Below, piece after piece: positions 8,883-18,907 of a stretch of DNA of 64,000 nt. The stretch is from Oricola sp. (lineage in GTDB: Bacteria; Pseudomonadota; Alphaproteobacteria; Rhizobiales; Rhizobiaceae). How positions within the stretch are numbered: the stretch's first letter is position 1; the number at the start of each line of letters is the position of its first letter. The notes below the pieces were generated by a model, which did not search any database, had not been told where the DNA came from, and worked only from the letters and a program-made list of their open reading frames with translations. The stretch is taken from positions 186,001 through 250,000 of the forward strand of contig NZ_JALEGV010000012.1 of NCBI RefSeq assembly GCF_022763245.1, in the 5' to 3' direction. Position numbers and translations under genes: made by a program.

Positions 8883-11090
8883 TCAGGCGGCCGCGGTCCG
8901 GCTGCGTTTGTCCTTCAGGTCGACCAGATGCGCGACCACGTTCTCGATCATCCGCATCCCGGCATTGCCGCCGAGCGTCATGATCGATTCGGGGTGGAAC
9001 TGCACGGCGGCCACCGGCTCGCTCTCGTGCTCGATCCCCATCACCACGCCGTCCTCGGTTTCCGCCGTGACGACGAACCCGTCCGGCAGGCGCGACGGAT
9101 CGGCGAAGATCGAGTGATAGCGTCCGACCGTCACGTTTTTCGGCAGGCCCGAAAACACCTTGCCGGGGTGGTTGATGCGAATGCGCGACGGCTTGCCGTG
9201 CATTGGCAGGCTGAGTTGCCTGAGATTGCCGCCATAGGCCTCGGTCAGCGCCTGCAACCCGAGGCAGACCCCGAAGATCGGCAGGTCGCGCTCGCGCGCC
9301 TTGCGGATCGTCGCCTTGCAGTCGAAATCCGACGGCATGCCCGGCCCGGGCGACAGCACCACGAGGTCCGGCTGGTAGGTCTCGAAGACACTGTCCGGCA
9401 CGGGCGAGCGCACGGTGCGCACCTCCGCCCCGGTCTGGCGGAAATAGTTGGCGAGCGTGTGGACGAAACTGTCCTCGTGATCGACCAGCAGGATCTTCAC
9501 GCCGATGCCGACCTTGGCCGTTTCGCGCGCCTTGGAGCCGTCATTGGCTTTCTTGGCCTCGCGGATCGCGGCCAGCATCGCCGAGGCCTTCAATTCGGTC
9601 TCGGCCTCCTCGTCCTCCGGCACGGAATCGAACAGCAGCGTCGCCCCGGCCCGCACCGACGCGATCCCGTCGCGCACATGGATCGTGCGCAGCGTCAGCC
9701 CGGTGTTCATGTCGCCGTCGAACTTGACCATGCCGATCGCCCCGCCATACCAGGCGCGCGGGCTCTTCTCGTTGGCCTCGATGAAGCGCATCGCCCAGAG
9801 TTTCGGCGCCCCGGTCACGGTCACCGCCCAGGCGTGGCTCAAGAACCCGTCGAAGGCGTCCATGCCCTCGCGCAGCCGGCCCTCCACATGGTCGACCGTG
9901 TGGATCAGCCGCGAATACATCTCGATCTGCCGGCGTCCGATCACCCGCACCGAACCCGGCTCGCAAACGCGGCTCTTGTCGTTGCGGTCGACGTCAGAAC
10001 ACATGGTCAGTTCGGATTCGTCCTTCTTGGAGTTGAGCAGCTTCAGGATCTGCTCGGAATCCGAGATCGCGTCCTCGCCGCGCTTGATCGTGCCGGAGAT
10101 CGGGCAGGTCTCGATGCGCCGCCCGGTCACGCGCACGAACATCTCCGGCGACGCACCCACCAGGAACTCGTTGCGGGTCAGGTTCATGAAGAAGGAATAG
10201 GGCGCGGGGTTGGTCTGTTTCAGCCGTCGCGCGATCGCCGAAGGCGCGGTCTCGCAGCGCTCGTGGAAGATCTGGCCCGGCACGACCTCGAACAGGTCGC
10301 CGCGCGCGAATTTCTCCTTCGCCTTCCCGACCAGGCGCGCATATTCGCCCGGCTCGTGATCGCCGCGCGGCGGGATCGTGTCGCTCTTGACGAAGGGATG
10401 CGGCGCCACCGTGCCGTCGAGCCCGTCGGTGGTCAGCTCACCGTCGCTGAATTCGTAGCGGTCGATCCAGGCCTTGGCCGCGTGGTTATCGACCACCAGG
10501 ATCTCGTCGGGAAAGAACAGCGCCAGGTCGCGCTGGCCGGTGTCGCGCTGCATCACCTGCTGGATCGGGTCGAACTGGAAGGCGATGTCGTAGCCGAAGG
10601 CCCCGTAAAGCGCGAGGTCGTTGTCCTCGCCGGAATGGAAGTGATCCACGATCGCCCGCAGCGCCGAGAAAACGCTCGCCGCCCGGGTCCGGTCCTCTTC
10701 CATGATCACGCCCGCCGCCTCGGCGATCTCGACGGCCAGCGTGCCGTCGCCCGCGTCCAGACCGGCAATGTGCTCGGCCCCGGTCAGCGCCTTCTCGATC
10801 ATCTTGACGAGCGGCTTGCCGCGCTCCGACAGCGCCTCGATGGTCATCGATCGCTGATGCGCGGAAATCAGCACCGGCGGATTGACGATCGCCGTGTCCC
10901 ACCGCGTGTAGCGGCCCGGATATTCGTAGTTGGAGGAAAGGATGACGCCCGGCTGGGTATCGAGCATGTCGGTGTAGTCGGATATCGCGGTGCGATAGTC
11001 GGCGTCGCGCCGGTATCGTCGCACGGTGACGCCACCGCGCGTGACATAGGTAAGATCGGGCTCGCCCGCAGATCCTTCGAATTCCGTCAT
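8883..11090 (-). CDS. trpE(G): Anthranilate synthase, fused TrpE-TrpG
   Basis: 735 aa fusion of the chorismate-binding subunit (about residues 1-510) and a class I glutamine amidotransferase (about 530-735). It catalyses chorismate + Gln to anthranilate, the first step of Trp synthesis. Component I motifs include [31 protein letters not shown] and [17 protein letters not shown]. The amidotransferase triad is Cys609 ([10 protein letters not shown]), His699 and Glu701 (QFHPESIM). The fused form is characteristic of Rhizobiales and some other alphaproteobacteria. Expression is predicted to be controlled by the upstream Trp leader peptide and attenuator. Confidence 0.96.
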   Translation of the reverse strand: MTEFEGSAGEPDLTYVTRGGVTVRRYRRDADYRTAISDYTDMLDTQPGVILSSNYEYPGRYTRWDTAIVNPPVLISAHQRSMTIEALSERGKPLVKMIEKALTGAEHIAGLDAGDGTLAVEIAEAAGVIMEEDRTRAASVFSALRAIVDHFHSGEDNDLALYGAFGYDIAFQFDPIQQVMQRDTGQRDLALFFPDEILVVDNHAAKAWIDRYEFSDGELTTDGLDGTVAPHPFVKSDTIPPRGDHEPGEYARLVGKAKEKFARGDLFEVVPGQIFHERCETAPSAIARRLKQTNPAPYSFFMNLTRNEFLVGASPEMFVRVTGRRIETCPISGTIKRGEDAISDSEQILKLLNSKKDESELTMCSDVDRNDKSRVCEPGSVRVIGRRQIEMYSRLIHTVDHVEGRLREGMDAFDGFLSHAWAVTVTGAPKLWAMRFIEANEKSPRAWYGGAIGMVKFDGDMNTGLTLRTIHVRDGIASVRAGATLLFDSVPEDEEAETELKASAMLAAIREAKKANDGSKARETAKVGIGVKILLVDHEDSFVHTLANYFRQTGAEVRTVRSPVPDSVFETYQPDLVVLSPGPGMPSDFDCKATIRKARERDLPIFGVCLGLQALTEAYGGNLRQLSLPMHGKPSRIRINHPGKVFSGLPKNVTVGRYHSIFADPSRLPDGFVVTAETEDGVVMGIEHESEPVAAVQFHPESIMTLGGNAGMRMIENVVAHLVDLKDKRSRTAAA

Positions 11091-11121
11091 CGTTCCTGTC
11101 CCTTTTTACGCGCCGGACAGC

Positions 11122-11157
11122 AAAAAACCGCCAGCGCTCGTCTGCACTTGGCGGTTT
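11122..11157 (-). terminator. trp attenuator terminator hairpin
   Basis: A perfect 9-bp inverted repeat (11125-11133 with 11149-11157, AAACCGCCA/TGGCGGTTT on the transcript) is followed by a run of six U on the minus strand. It lies between the Trp leader peptide and the trpE(G) start. A GGCGGT segment at about 11187-11192, overlapping the leader stop codon, can pair with the ACCGCC arm as an antiterminator. This is the expected layout of classical translation-coupled attenuation. Confidence 0.88.
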
Positions 11158-11192
11158 GTGAATTCTGGCACGCAGCCGTGGTCAGTCACCGC

Positions 11193-11243
11193 CTAGGAGC
11201 GGAGCCACCACCAAAGTTTCGTCGTTGCGCTACGGTATGCCAT
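11193..11243 (-). CDS. trpL: trp leader peptide with three tandem Trp codons
   Basis: A 16-codon reading frame, MAYRSATTKLWWWLRS, lies 102 bp upstream of trpE(G) on the same strand. Three consecutive TGG codons just before the stop are the classic sensor for charged tRNA-Trp. When Trp is scarce, the ribosome stalls there and lets the antiterminator form. No Shine-Dalgarno is seen. The promoter spacing predicts transcription starting at the A of this ATG, as reported for the leaderless trpL of Sinorhizobium meliloti, whose attenuated RNA also acts in trans. Confidence 0.9.
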   Translation of the reverse strand: MAYRSATTKLWWWLRS

Positions 11244-11249
11244 GGCCGG

Positions 11250-11278
11250 ACCATAGTCCGGGCGGTTTTTCCGCGCAA
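11250..11278 (-). promoter_or_regulatory. Candidate trp leader promoter
   Basis: On the minus strand, TTGCGC (11273-11278) and TATGGT (11250-11255) are separated by 17 bp. The -10 element ends six bases before the ATG of the Trp leader, so the predicted +1 is the start codon itself, giving a leaderless transcript. Confidence 0.55.
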
Positions 11279-11357
11279 TCCAAAAAATCGGACTTGCGAT
11301 CGGCGCTTTCACCGTGACGATGGAACGACTGCCCGCCCCGCACGTTCCGTCCAGGAC

Positions 11358-12149
11358 ATGAGATCCGTGACCGCCAGACCCCTCATCGCCCTCCTGTCGG
11401 CCCTGTGCGCGACCGCCATCGCCGTGGCCGAGCCTGTCGATGCCGAGCAGGACCCGATCCCCGTCCCCGTCGAAAACCCCCGCCGCCACGCCGATACCGA
11501 CCAGCCGGAGAAACCCGGCACGCCGGATGCGACGCCCGCCGAAGAGGCGAAGGAGGAGGAGCCGCCGCCGGATCCGCCCCCGCCCGCGCCCGACGAAGCC
11601 GCGCTCGCCCGCTGCGAGACCGAACTGCGCGCGCTCGGCGCGGTCTTCGAGCGCGAGGATGCGATCGACGGTCCCGGCGCATGCGGGCTCGCCGCCTCCT
11701 ATCAGGTCAGCCAGATCGTGACCGGCGTCTCCCTGGCGCCCGCGACCGAGATGCGCTGCGCCACCGCGCTCGCGACCGCCCGGTGGATCTCGACCGTGGT
11801 CAGGCCGGCCGCGCACGTCTTCGGCGACGAGGTCCGCCTGACCGGCATTCGCCATGCCTCCACTTATGTCTGCCGCACCCGCAACAGCCAGCCCGGCGCC
11901 AAGATGTCGGAGCATGCCCTCGGAAACGCCATCGACATCCGCCGCTTCGAGTTCGACGGTCACGACCCCCTCGAGATCAAGCCCCGCAAGCGGACCGGAT
12001 CGCGCGAGGAAAGTTTCCAGAAGGCGGTCCAGGCAGGCGCCTGCCTGCACTTCACAACCGTCCTCGGCCCCGGCTCCGACGCCTTCCATGACGACCACAT
12101 CCATCTCGATCTCGCCAGCAGGACCAGGGGGTACCGGCTGTGCCAATAG
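11358..12149 (+). CDS. Extensin-like family protein, exported
   Basis: 263 aa. It has an N-terminal signal peptide (about residues 1-24, ending AVAEP), a Pro/Glu-rich spacer to about residue 80, and then an extensin-like C-terminal domain. That domain shows the family motifs GPGACG, MRCATALATARWI, HALGNAIDIRRFEF and FHDDHIHLDL. The conserved His/Asp residues resemble the metal site of D-Ala-D-Ala peptidase folds, so a role at the peptidoglycan is possible but not shown. It is divergent from the trp leader, with its start about 115 bp away from it. A much longer open frame continues upstream, but it is antisense to trpE(G) and the CDF gene and is an artefact of high GC. Confidence 0.85.
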   Translation: MRSVTARPLIALLSALCATAIAVAEPVDAEQDPIPVPVENPRRHADTDQPEKPGTPDATPAEEAKEEEPPPDPPPPAPDEAALARCETELRALGAVFEREDAIDGPGACGLAASYQVSQIVTGVSLAPATEMRCATALATARWISTVVRPAAHVFGDEVRLTGIRHASTYVCRTRNSQPGAKMSEHALGNAIDIRRFEFDGHDPLEIKPRKRTGSREESFQKAVQAGACLHFTTVLGPGSDAFHDDHIHLDLASRTRGYRLCQ

Positions 12150-12259
12150 CGCCTCGAACGCTCGGCGCGCCGCTGTTTGACGGGCGTCAACGCAGGCCCC
12201 GCGCCAAGCTGCTACGCCGCCTGACATCCCGAAAGGAACCACAGCGCGGAGGCCGTCCC

Positions 12260-12574
12260 ATGGATACCGAAGACCAGCAGGGCAAGAAGAAGACCTTTAC
12301 CGAGGAAATCGAGATCGCGGGCGATCAGCTCGTCGAGCGCGTCAAGGAAATCGTCAAGGAAGGCAATGTCCGCCAGCTCCGCCTCAAGGCGTCCGACGGC
12401 GACATCGTCCTCGAAACCCCGCTGACGATCGGCGTCGTCGCGGGCGGCGTGCTCGCGCTTGCCGCGCCATGGCTCGCGGTCCTCGGCGTGATCGCGGCAC
12501 TCGTCACCCATGTGACCGTGGAAGTCGTCCGCGAGGTCGAAGACGAGGACGATGCCGGCCCCGGCGCAAGCTGA
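12260..12574 (+). CDS. DUF4342 domain protein
   Basis: 104 aa, starting at the ATG at 12260 with GGAGG seven bases upstream. An acidic/basic N-terminus with EEIEIAGDQLVERVKEIVKEGNVRQLRLK is followed by DGDIVLETPLTIGV and one long hydrophobic segment (about residues 58-85). It ends in an acidic tail. This matches the DUF4342 pattern, a small membrane-associated domain of unknown function. It precedes the pyruvate-kinase-like gene by 121 bp on the same strand, with no obvious functional link. Confidence 0.75.
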   Translation: MDTEDQQGKKKTFTEEIEIAGDQLVERVKEIVKEGNVRQLRLKASDGDIVLETPLTIGVVAGGVLALAAPWLAVLGVIAALVTHVTVEVVREVEDEDDAGPGAS

Positions 12575-12695
12575 CCGCTTCGCCCGGCGTCATCAGGCTG
12601 TCATGCAGGTCGACAAAGACTGCGGTCTCACGCAAACCCGATACGCCCGCCGGAACCGTCGCGTTGCCGGCTGGCCAGGATGAGATGCCAGACAG

Positions 12696-14273
12696 ATGAG
12701 TGACGTCGGCCCCGGCAACCCCTCGGCGGATGCCGCCGACCCGGCAACGCAAGCCGCCCGAGTTCAGGCCTCGCGCACGCTTCTCCGGCGGCTGATGGCC
12801 GAGATCGGCGAGGACGCCGCGCAGATGTGCGCGACCTGGGACCCGGAAATCGAACGCGAGGCGTTTCGCGCCGGCGCCGAAAACCTGGCCTACTACCTCG
12901 CGTCCCGCCAGCGCGACCTCACCGAATTGCAGGCCGGCCTTTCGGCGCTTGGCCTCTCGTCGCTCGGCCGCTCGGAATCCCATCCGCGCCAGACCATGGC
13001 GGCCGTCGCCGCAACCCTCGACGGCCTGACCGGCCACGCCGCCAACTGGCCGTCGCCCGAGGAACTGGCGGCCGGCCTTGAAAACATCACCCGTGACCAG
13101 GACCTGTTCTTCGGCGATTTTCCGGGCGGCCGCAAAACCCGCATCATGGTCACTGTTCCCGAAGAAGGCGCCGACGATGCGTCGCTGGTCGAAAGCCTCG
13201 TCGAGGCCGGCGCGAGCTGCTTCCGCATCAATTGCGCCCATGACGGTCCGCAGGCCTGGACCAGGATGATCGCCCATATTCGCGCCGCCGCGGAAAAAGC
13301 CGGCCGCACCTGCCCGATCGTCATGGACATCGCCGGCCCGAAATGCCGCATCGAAACCGCGGATCTCGCCGGCCGCAAGCGCGTCTTCCGCGGCGACCGC
13401 TTCCACCTCTTCGCCGAGCCGCCGACCGCGCGCAACGACCTGCCCTATGTCACGATCAGCTTTCCCGAGGTGGTCAAACGCGTCCAGCCCGGCATGCTGG
13501 TCTGGATCGATGACGGCAAGATCGGCGCCCGCGTCATTGAAACGAGCGAAGGCGGCGCGCTTCTGGAAGTCACGGTCGCCCGCGACAAGGGCGAGAAGCT
13601 GCGGCTGGAAAAGGGCGTCAACTTCCCGAGCGTCGATCTCGACATGCCGCTTCTGACGCCGAAGGACGCGGCCGATCTCGCCTTCGTCGCCGAGCATGCC
13701 GACGTCGTCGGCTGCTCCTTCGTCCAGCGGACCGGCGACGTGCGCCTGATCTCCGCCGAACTCGGCAGGCATCGCGGCGACCGCCCGCCCCAGCCTTTGC
13801 TTCTGAAGATCGAGACCGGCCTGGCGGTGCGCAACCTGCCCCGCCTCATCGTCCAGGCAGGCGCCCGCCATCCCGTCGCAGTGATGATCGCGCGCGGCGA
13901 TCTCGCCATGGAAGTCGGCACGGAACGCCTGTCGGAAGTGCAGGAGGAAATTCTCTGGCTCTGCGAGGCGGCCCACATTCCCGTCGTCTGGGCGACGCAG
14001 GTTCTCGAAACCCTGATCAAGAGCGGCGCGCCCTCACGCGCCGAGGTCACCGATGCGGCGATGGGTCAGCGCGCCGAATGCGTGATGCTGAACAAGGGTC
14101 CCTATGTGGTCGAGACCATCCGCTTCCTGGCCGGCATTCTGCGGCGCATGGACCGCCACCAATTCAAAAAAACGCCCCGCCTTTCGGCGCTGACGTCTTG
14201 GCACGGCCCGCAGCCGCTGCGCGAGAAGGAAGAGGAGAGCGCCGGCGAGGCGCCCTCCTCCCATCCTGCCTAG
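12696..14273 (+). CDS. Pyruvate-kinase-like barrel protein without the C-terminal domain
   Basis: 525 aa. The first ~130 residues are a helical extension ([29 protein letters not shown]). A pyruvate kinase barrel follows, containing [47 protein letters not shown] and [28 protein letters not shown]. The catalytic Lys-Ile-Glu, Ala-Arg-Gly-Asp and Ala-Thr-Gln motifs are kept. The C-terminal allosteric/tetramer domain of ordinary pyruvate kinase is absent. It may act on PEP without the usual regulation, or on a related substrate. Its TAG stop shares bases with the stop of the convergent fhs gene (CTAG at 14270-14273). Confidence 0.75.
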   Translation: MSDVGPGNPSADAADPATQAARVQASRTLLRRLMAEIGEDAAQMCATWDPEIEREAFRAGAENLAYYLASRQRDLTELQAGLSALGLSSLGRSESHPRQTMAAVAATLDGLTGHAANWPSPEELAAGLENITRDQDLFFGDFPGGRKTRIMVTVPEEGADDASLVESLVEAGASCFRINCAHDGPQAWTRMIAHIRAAAEKAGRTCPIVMDIAGPKCRIETADLAGRKRVFRGDRFHLFAEPPTARNDLPYVTISFPEVVKRVQPGMLVWIDDGKIGARVIETSEGGALLEVTVARDKGEKLRLEKGVNFPSVDLDMPLLTPKDAADLAFVAEHADVVGCSFVQRTGDVRLISAELGRHRGDRPPQPLLLKIETGLAVRNLPRLIVQAGARHPVAVMIARGDLAMEVGTERLSEVQEEILWLCEAAHIPVVWATQVLETLIKSGAPSRAEVTDAAMGQRAECVMLNKGPYVVETIRFLAGILRRMDRHQFKKTPRLSALTSWHGPQPLREKEEESAGEAPSSHPA

Positions 14274-15949
14274 AACAGGCCTTCGACATTGCCCTCGTCG
14301 TTGAGGCGGATCACCTCGGCGGAGGGTTTGCGGGGAAGGCCCGGCATGGTCATGATCTCACCGCAGATCGCGACGATGAAACCGGCACCGGCCGAAAGCC
14401 GCACTTCGCGCACCGGCACCGAATGGCCCGTCGGCGCGCCGCGCAGGTTCGGATCGGTCGAGAAGGAATACTGCGTCTTGGCCATGCAGACCGGCAGATG
14501 GCCGTACCCGGCCTCTTCCCAGGTCTTGAGCTGAGCGCGCACCGCCTTGTCGGCGATCACCTCGTCGGCGTGATAGATGCGCTTGGCGACCGTCTCGATC
14601 TTCTGGAACAGACCCATCTCGTCCGGATAGAGCGGCGCGAAGTGGGCGGCGCCGCTTTCAGCCAGCGCGACCACCTTGTTGGCGAGATCCTCGATACCCG
14701 CCGAACCGTCGGCCCAGTGCTTGCAGAGGATCGCCTCGGCGCCCTGTGCGGCGACGTAATCCTTGACGGCCTGGATCTCGGCGTCGGTGTCGGAGACGAA
14801 GTGGTTGATCGCGACCACGACCGGCACGCCGAAGCTCTTCACATTGCCGATGTGGCGGCCGAGATTCGGGCAGCCCTTCTGCACGGCCTCGACGTTCTCG
14901 GCACCGAGATCTTCCTTCTTGACGCCGCCATTCATCTTCATCGCGCGAACCGTCGCGACGATCACCGCGGCGGCCGGCTTCAGGCCCGCCTTGCGGCACT
15001 TGATGTCGAAGAACTTCTCGGCCCCGAGATCGGCGCCGAAACCGGCTTCGGTCACCACGTAGTCGGCCAGCTTCAGAGCCGTGGTCGTCGCGATCACCGA
15101 GTTGCAGCCATGCGCGATGTTGGCGAACGGTCCGCCATGCACGAAGGCCGGGTTGTTTTCCAGCGTCTGCACGAGGTTCGGCTGCATCGCGTCCTTGAGC
15201 AGCACGGTCATCGCGCCGTCGGCATTGACGTCCCGGCAATAGACCGGCGTCTTGTCGCGGCGATAGGCGATGACGATGTCGCCGAGGCGCTTCTGCAGGT
15301 CGGCGAGGTCCTTGGCCAGGCACAGGATCGCCATGACTTCCGAAGCCACCGTGATGTCGAAACCCGTCTGACGCGGAAAACCGTTGGCGACGCCGCCGAG
15401 CGACACCACGATGTCGCGCAGCGCCCGATCGTTCATGTCCATCACGCGACGCCAGCTCACGCGCCGCTCGTCGATGCCGAGCTCGTTGCCCCAGTAGATG
15501 TGATTGTCGATCATCGCCGACAGAAGATTGTGCGCCGACGTGATCGCGTGGAAGTCGCCGGTGAAGTGAAGGTTCATCTCCTCCATCGGCACCACCTGCG
15601 CATAGCCGCCGCCGGCCGCCCCGCCCTTCATGCCGAAATTCGGCCCGAGCGACGCTTCACGTATACATATCGCGGTCTTCTTGCCGATCCGGTTGAGCCC
15701 GTCGCCGAGGCCCACGGTCGTCGTCGTCTTGCCCTCGCCTGCCGGCGTCGGGTTGATCGCGGTCACCAGAATGAGCTTGCCGTCCGGACGGCCCTGCAGC
15801 GATTTGATGAATTCCGCCGAGACCTTCGCCTTGTCGTGTCCATAGGGAAGCAGGTGTTCCGAGGGAATATCCAGCTTGGCGCCGATCTCCTGGATCGGCT
15901 TCTTGTTCGCAGCGCGTGCGATCTCGATGTCAGTCTTGAATTCGGCCAT
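14270..15949 (-). CDS. fhs: Formate--tetrahydrofolate ligase
   Basis: 559 aa, the normal family length. The ATG at 15949 has GGAG six bases upstream. An upstream in-frame start at 16006 lies inside the leader palindromes and is disfavoured. Motifs are [18 protein letters not shown] (P-loop), [34 protein letters not shown] and [14 protein letters not shown]. It makes 10-formyl-THF from formate, THF and ATP in one-carbon metabolism, in the cytosol. Two stem-loops and a candidate promoter precede it. Confidence 0.97.
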   Translation of the reverse strand: MAEFKTDIEIARAANKKPIQEIGAKLDIPSEHLLPYGHDKAKVSAEFIKSLQGRPDGKLILVTAINPTPAGEGKTTTTVGLGDGLNRIGKKTAICIREASLGPNFGMKGGAAGGGYAQVVPMEEMNLHFTGDFHAITSAHNLLSAMIDNHIYWGNELGIDERRVSWRRVMDMNDRALRDIVVSLGGVANGFPRQTGFDITVASEVMAILCLAKDLADLQKRLGDIVIAYRRDKTPVYCRDVNADGAMTVLLKDAMQPNLVQTLENNPAFVHGGPFANIAHGCNSVIATTTALKLADYVVTEAGFGADLGAEKFFDIKCRKAGLKPAAAVIVATVRAMKMNGGVKKEDLGAENVEAVQKGCPNLGRHIGNVKSFGVPVVVAINHFVSDTDAEIQAVKDYVAAQGAEAILCKHWADGSAGIEDLANKVVALAESGAAHFAPLYPDEMGLFQKIETVAKRIYHADEVIADKAVRAQLKTWEEAGYGHLPVCMAKTQYSFSTDPNLRGAPTGHSVPVREVRLSAGAGFIVAICGEIMTMPGLPRKPSAEVIRLNDEGNVEGLF

Positions 15950-15971
15950 GATGCTCTCCGCTTGGTCCTCC

Positions 15972-16033
15972 CGGCAGAGCCATCTGCCGATGCGCAATGT
16001 ATACACGCAGGCCTATCGGGTTTGGCAACCCGA
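15972..16033 (-). promoter_or_regulatory. fhs leader: candidate promoter flanked by two palindromes
   Basis: Two perfect 7-bp inverted repeats with 4-nt loops lie upstream of fhs: 15972-15989 (CGGCAGA/TCTGCCG) and 16016-16033 (TCGGGTT/AACCCGA). Between and overlapping them on the minus strand are a possible -35 TTGCCA (16023-16028) and a possible -10 TGTATA (16000-16005), 17 bp apart. The distal palindrome would cover the -35 and could be an operator. The proximal one would lie in the mRNA leader. Confidence 0.4.
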
Positions 16034-16165
16034 AATCAGCCTTTCGATGCGCAGTTTGCGACAATCGCGCCTGTCCGGACCTGTCTGCTTGCGATACGCC
16101 ATGCCGCGATTGCGCAGATCGGCTGCCCGACTTGCGGTCGAATGCGTGCGGTTCGGGAGAGCGTT

Positions 16166-18886
16166 TCAGCCGCGGTCCGGCACGCCGACAAGGATGAAAG
16201 GCGCCCAATAGGCCGGATGCGACCATTCCGGTCGCCCGCCTCCGTCGAGGATGGAGAGGATCGCCTGGCGCTGCGCCTCGGCACCGCGCATCTGCGGGTG
16301 CTGCGCGCGCAGGCTGAACAGTTCCGTCATCAGGTATACGGCCGAATGGCTCTCCACCGGCCAATGGCTGACCATGAGGGCGCGCGCGCCTGCATACATG
16401 AAGGCCCGCGCGAGGCCCGACAACGGCTCCGCGCCTGGTGTCTCGCCAACCGCCGTGTTGCATGCCGACAGAACCACCCAGTCGGCCGAAAGCCGCATCT
16501 GCGAAATCTCCGATGCCGTCAGAAACCCGTCCTCGCCGCCGCCGGCGGTCAACGCCAAGGCCGGTTCGGAGAGCGGCGCGCCGTCGGTGCCGGCGATGTC
16601 GCCCGCGACGAGGCCATGCGTGGCGAAATAGAGAACCCGATAGTCGTCCAGACTGGCTGCCTTCAGCGCCGCCTCGCTGGCGTCGACACCAAGCCTCGCC
16701 GCGGATTGCGGTGCGCCGAAAGCGGCGACGACCGAACCCGCCTCGTCTGCGGTCTCGGGCAGCGGAGCAAGCGCGCTCCTGAGCGTCGCCGGCGCGGCCT
16801 GCGCGACGTCGAAGACGGGATCGGCGAAAGCCAGGATGGAGTGAGATGGCGACGCCGCACCGGCGAGCGCTGCCGTCCTTAACGACGAGATCGACGGCAG
16901 GACCGTCACCGAATAGTGGCGGATGAGCCAGTCGGTCGGAACGTCGTCCCCGGCGGGGGGCGCCACGACGAGCAGTTGCGGCGGGAGCGCCGTCATCGCG
17001 CCGCGCAGGTCGAAATAGAGGTGCTTCTTGCCTTCCAGCAATTCCGCCCCTGGCGCGATCAACACCTCGTAGAGGCCATGGGCGAATTCGACCGGAAACG
17101 CGCCTGCGGCTTGTCGCTTGTGTTTGGGCGCGGCCGACCGCACGCCGAGCGTGAGCTCGACCGACGTGCGGATCGCTTCCACCGCCTGCTGCATCTGCGA
17201 CGCGGTGGCCGAGATCGAGTACCACATGGCGTCGTCGCGGGTGATCACCATCGCCATCGGCTGCCCATCAAGCGCGCCGGTTTCCAGGATCACCAGCGCC
17301 TCGTCATCGCCGAGATGGCTCTGGATCTCCTCCTTGGACAAAGACCCCTGCCCGCTGACCGCGGCGAGGGACGGGAACTCCGTGTCGATCCGCTGCCTGA
17401 TCGCGCTGACCGCGTCCTGGAGCGCGCCCAGCTCCGTGCGCAGCGTCCGCTCCTCGGCCTCGTCTCTCGCTTCGAGCGGCAGTCCCATCACGGCGGATAG
17501 GCGCTGCTGATAGTCGTGAACGGCGGCTTGGTTGTCGGACAGGTCGCGCAGGATCGACGCGGCCTCGCCGGTACCGGCCAAAAGCCTCTCGTTCAGTTGC
17601 GCCTGGGCGCGCGCCGCCCCGAAGCCCTGGATCGTCTGCAGATAGTCGAGCACGCTGTTGCCGGCGCGCGTCGCGTCCCACACGCCTTCCTTGGCTGCGA
17701 GCGCAAGCGCGTAGAGATAGTAGTCGCCGCGCGGCAGCGCACCGCCTTCCAGTGTGCGGCTGAACATGTCCAGCCCTTCGCCGGGCCGGTCGTTGCGGGC
17801 CAGCATGAAGCCCAGCATGTCGCGCGCCTCGACGAGATCAGCGTCGGACGGGCTGCGTTCGGCCGCCCAGATGGCCTCGACCTCCCGCATGAGGTCGATC
17901 GCCTGCCGGACGTCCTCGGGCTTGTCCTCGTCATAGAGTGCCAGCGACCGGATGCTGGCGAACACCGCCCAACGCGAACTGGAACGGCCATAGACCTCTT
18001 CGACGCGCGCCAGGATCGGCTGGACGAAGGCGTCCGTCTCGTCGTAGCGGTCCAGCGCCCAGAGCACCTTGGCCTTCACCGCCGAGGCTTCGAGAATATC
18101 CGGCTGCAGATCCGGATGCTTCAAGACGCTGTAGATGGTCAGATAGTCCGCGATGGACGCGTCGAGCGAGACCAACGCCTCCTGCAGCTTGCCGTGCGCC
18201 GCCTGCATGTAGCCCAGTTCGCCGAGGGCGGTGGCGCGAAGCTGGGTCATCCGCGGATCCGCCTGCCCGGCGGTCTGTTCCGCGATGCGCGCAAAATGGG
18301 CCTCGGCGACGTCGGACTGTCCGAGCGAGCGCGCCGCGCGCGCCAGCTGAAGCCGGGTCCCGATGGTCAGATAATGGCTCTCGCCGAGACGCTGTTCGGC
18401 TTCGGCCAGAACATTCGTCGCCAGCGATTGCGCCTCGGCGGCGTCGCCGCTCTGCGTATGGGCCTGGATCAGCTGGTTGAGGGACTGCCAGAGCAGCTCG
18501 TCATCGGTCTCCAGGAGCCGGTTTGCGCGCGACGCCACCGTTCGAGCCAGCTCCAGCGCCTCGTCATAGTGGCCCTGCCGTATCACGGCGTCGGTGATCA
18601 GGTATTCGACTTCGATGACTTCGCGGGCGTCCTGCCCGAAGCTCGCCACCGCGAGCTTCCAGGTCTGCCGGGCGTATTTCTCGATCGCGCCATGTTCGGC
18701 GGAACCCGCCATCCAGGCCTTCAGATCGATCATCAGATCCTGGAACTCTTCAGGCGTCAGCAGACCGTCGGAAGCCTGCGCATCCGCCTGCTCGGCGGCC
18801 TCCGGTCGCTCCTGCGCGACCGCAAGCTCCGCTGTCGGCGCATGGACTGCGATCAGAAACAGGACTGGGAGCACACGCCTCAGCAT
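16166..18886 (-). CDS. Exported TPR-CHAT peptidase-like protein
   Basis: 906 aa and last gene of a seven-gene operon. A signal peptide (about residues 1-24, ending LAVAQE) predicts export to the periplasm. Helical TPR-like repeats fill about residues 60-450. A CHAT (caspase HetF-associated) domain occupies the C-terminal ~350 residues, with YFATHG (His757) and VLSACNTAVGE (Cys809) forming the expected catalytic dyad, followed by GLARAFMYAGARALMVSHWPV. It is likely a cysteine protease, or a relative, acting on an unknown protein. It starts 21 bp after the DUF2333 stop. CHAT proteins are known in other systems as executioner proteases, but an exported one must work differently. Confidence 0.85.
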   Translation of the reverse strand: MLRRVLPVLFLIAVHAPTAELAVAQERPEAAEQADAQASDGLLTPEEFQDLMIDLKAWMAGSAEHGAIEKYARQTWKLAVASFGQDAREVIEVEYLITDAVIRQGHYDEALELARTVASRANRLLETDDELLWQSLNQLIQAHTQSGDAAEAQSLATNVLAEAEQRLGESHYLTIGTRLQLARAARSLGQSDVAEAHFARIAEQTAGQADPRMTQLRATALGELGYMQAAHGKLQEALVSLDASIADYLTIYSVLKHPDLQPDILEASAVKAKVLWALDRYDETDAFVQPILARVEEVYGRSSSRWAVFASIRSLALYDEDKPEDVRQAIDLMREVEAIWAAERSPSDADLVEARDMLGFMLARNDRPGEGLDMFSRTLEGGALPRGDYYLYALALAAKEGVWDATRAGNSVLDYLQTIQGFGAARAQAQLNERLLAGTGEAASILRDLSDNQAAVHDYQQRLSAVMGLPLEARDEAEERTLRTELGALQDAVSAIRQRIDTEFPSLAAVSGQGSLSKEEIQSHLGDDEALVILETGALDGQPMAMVITRDDAMWYSISATASQMQQAVEAIRTSVELTLGVRSAAPKHKRQAAGAFPVEFAHGLYEVLIAPGAELLEGKKHLYFDLRGAMTALPPQLLVVAPPAGDDVPTDWLIRHYSVTVLPSISSLRTAALAGAASPSHSILAFADPVFDVAQAAPATLRSALAPLPETADEAGSVVAAFGAPQSAARLGVDASEAALKAASLDDYRVLYFATHGLVAGDIAGTDGAPLSEPALALTAGGGEDGFLTASEISQMRLSADWVVLSACNTAVGETPGAEPLSGLARAFMYAGARALMVSHWPVESHSAVYLMTELFSLRAQHPQMRGAEAQRQAILSILDGGGRPEWSHPAYWAPFILVGVPDRG

Positions 18887-18907
18887 GCCCGTTGACCGGC
18901 CTCCGGA

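Noticed and set aside
7983-12149. A 1388-codon open frame on the plus strand
   Set aside because: Most of it is antisense to the CDF and trpE(G) genes. Its composition (Arg/His/Asp-rich, no domain) is the usual GC-driven shadow. Only the part from 11358 is a real gene (extensin-like).
14078-16882. A 934-codon open frame on the plus strand
   Set aside because: It is antisense to fhs and part of the CHAT gene, both of which have clear family motifs. The frame shows no recognisable domain.
16166-18886. CHAT-gRAMP (Craspase) or gasdermin-type CHAT defence system
   Set aside because: No Cas7-11-like effector, CRISPR array or gasdermin-like gene is adjacent, and this CHAT protein carries a signal peptide.
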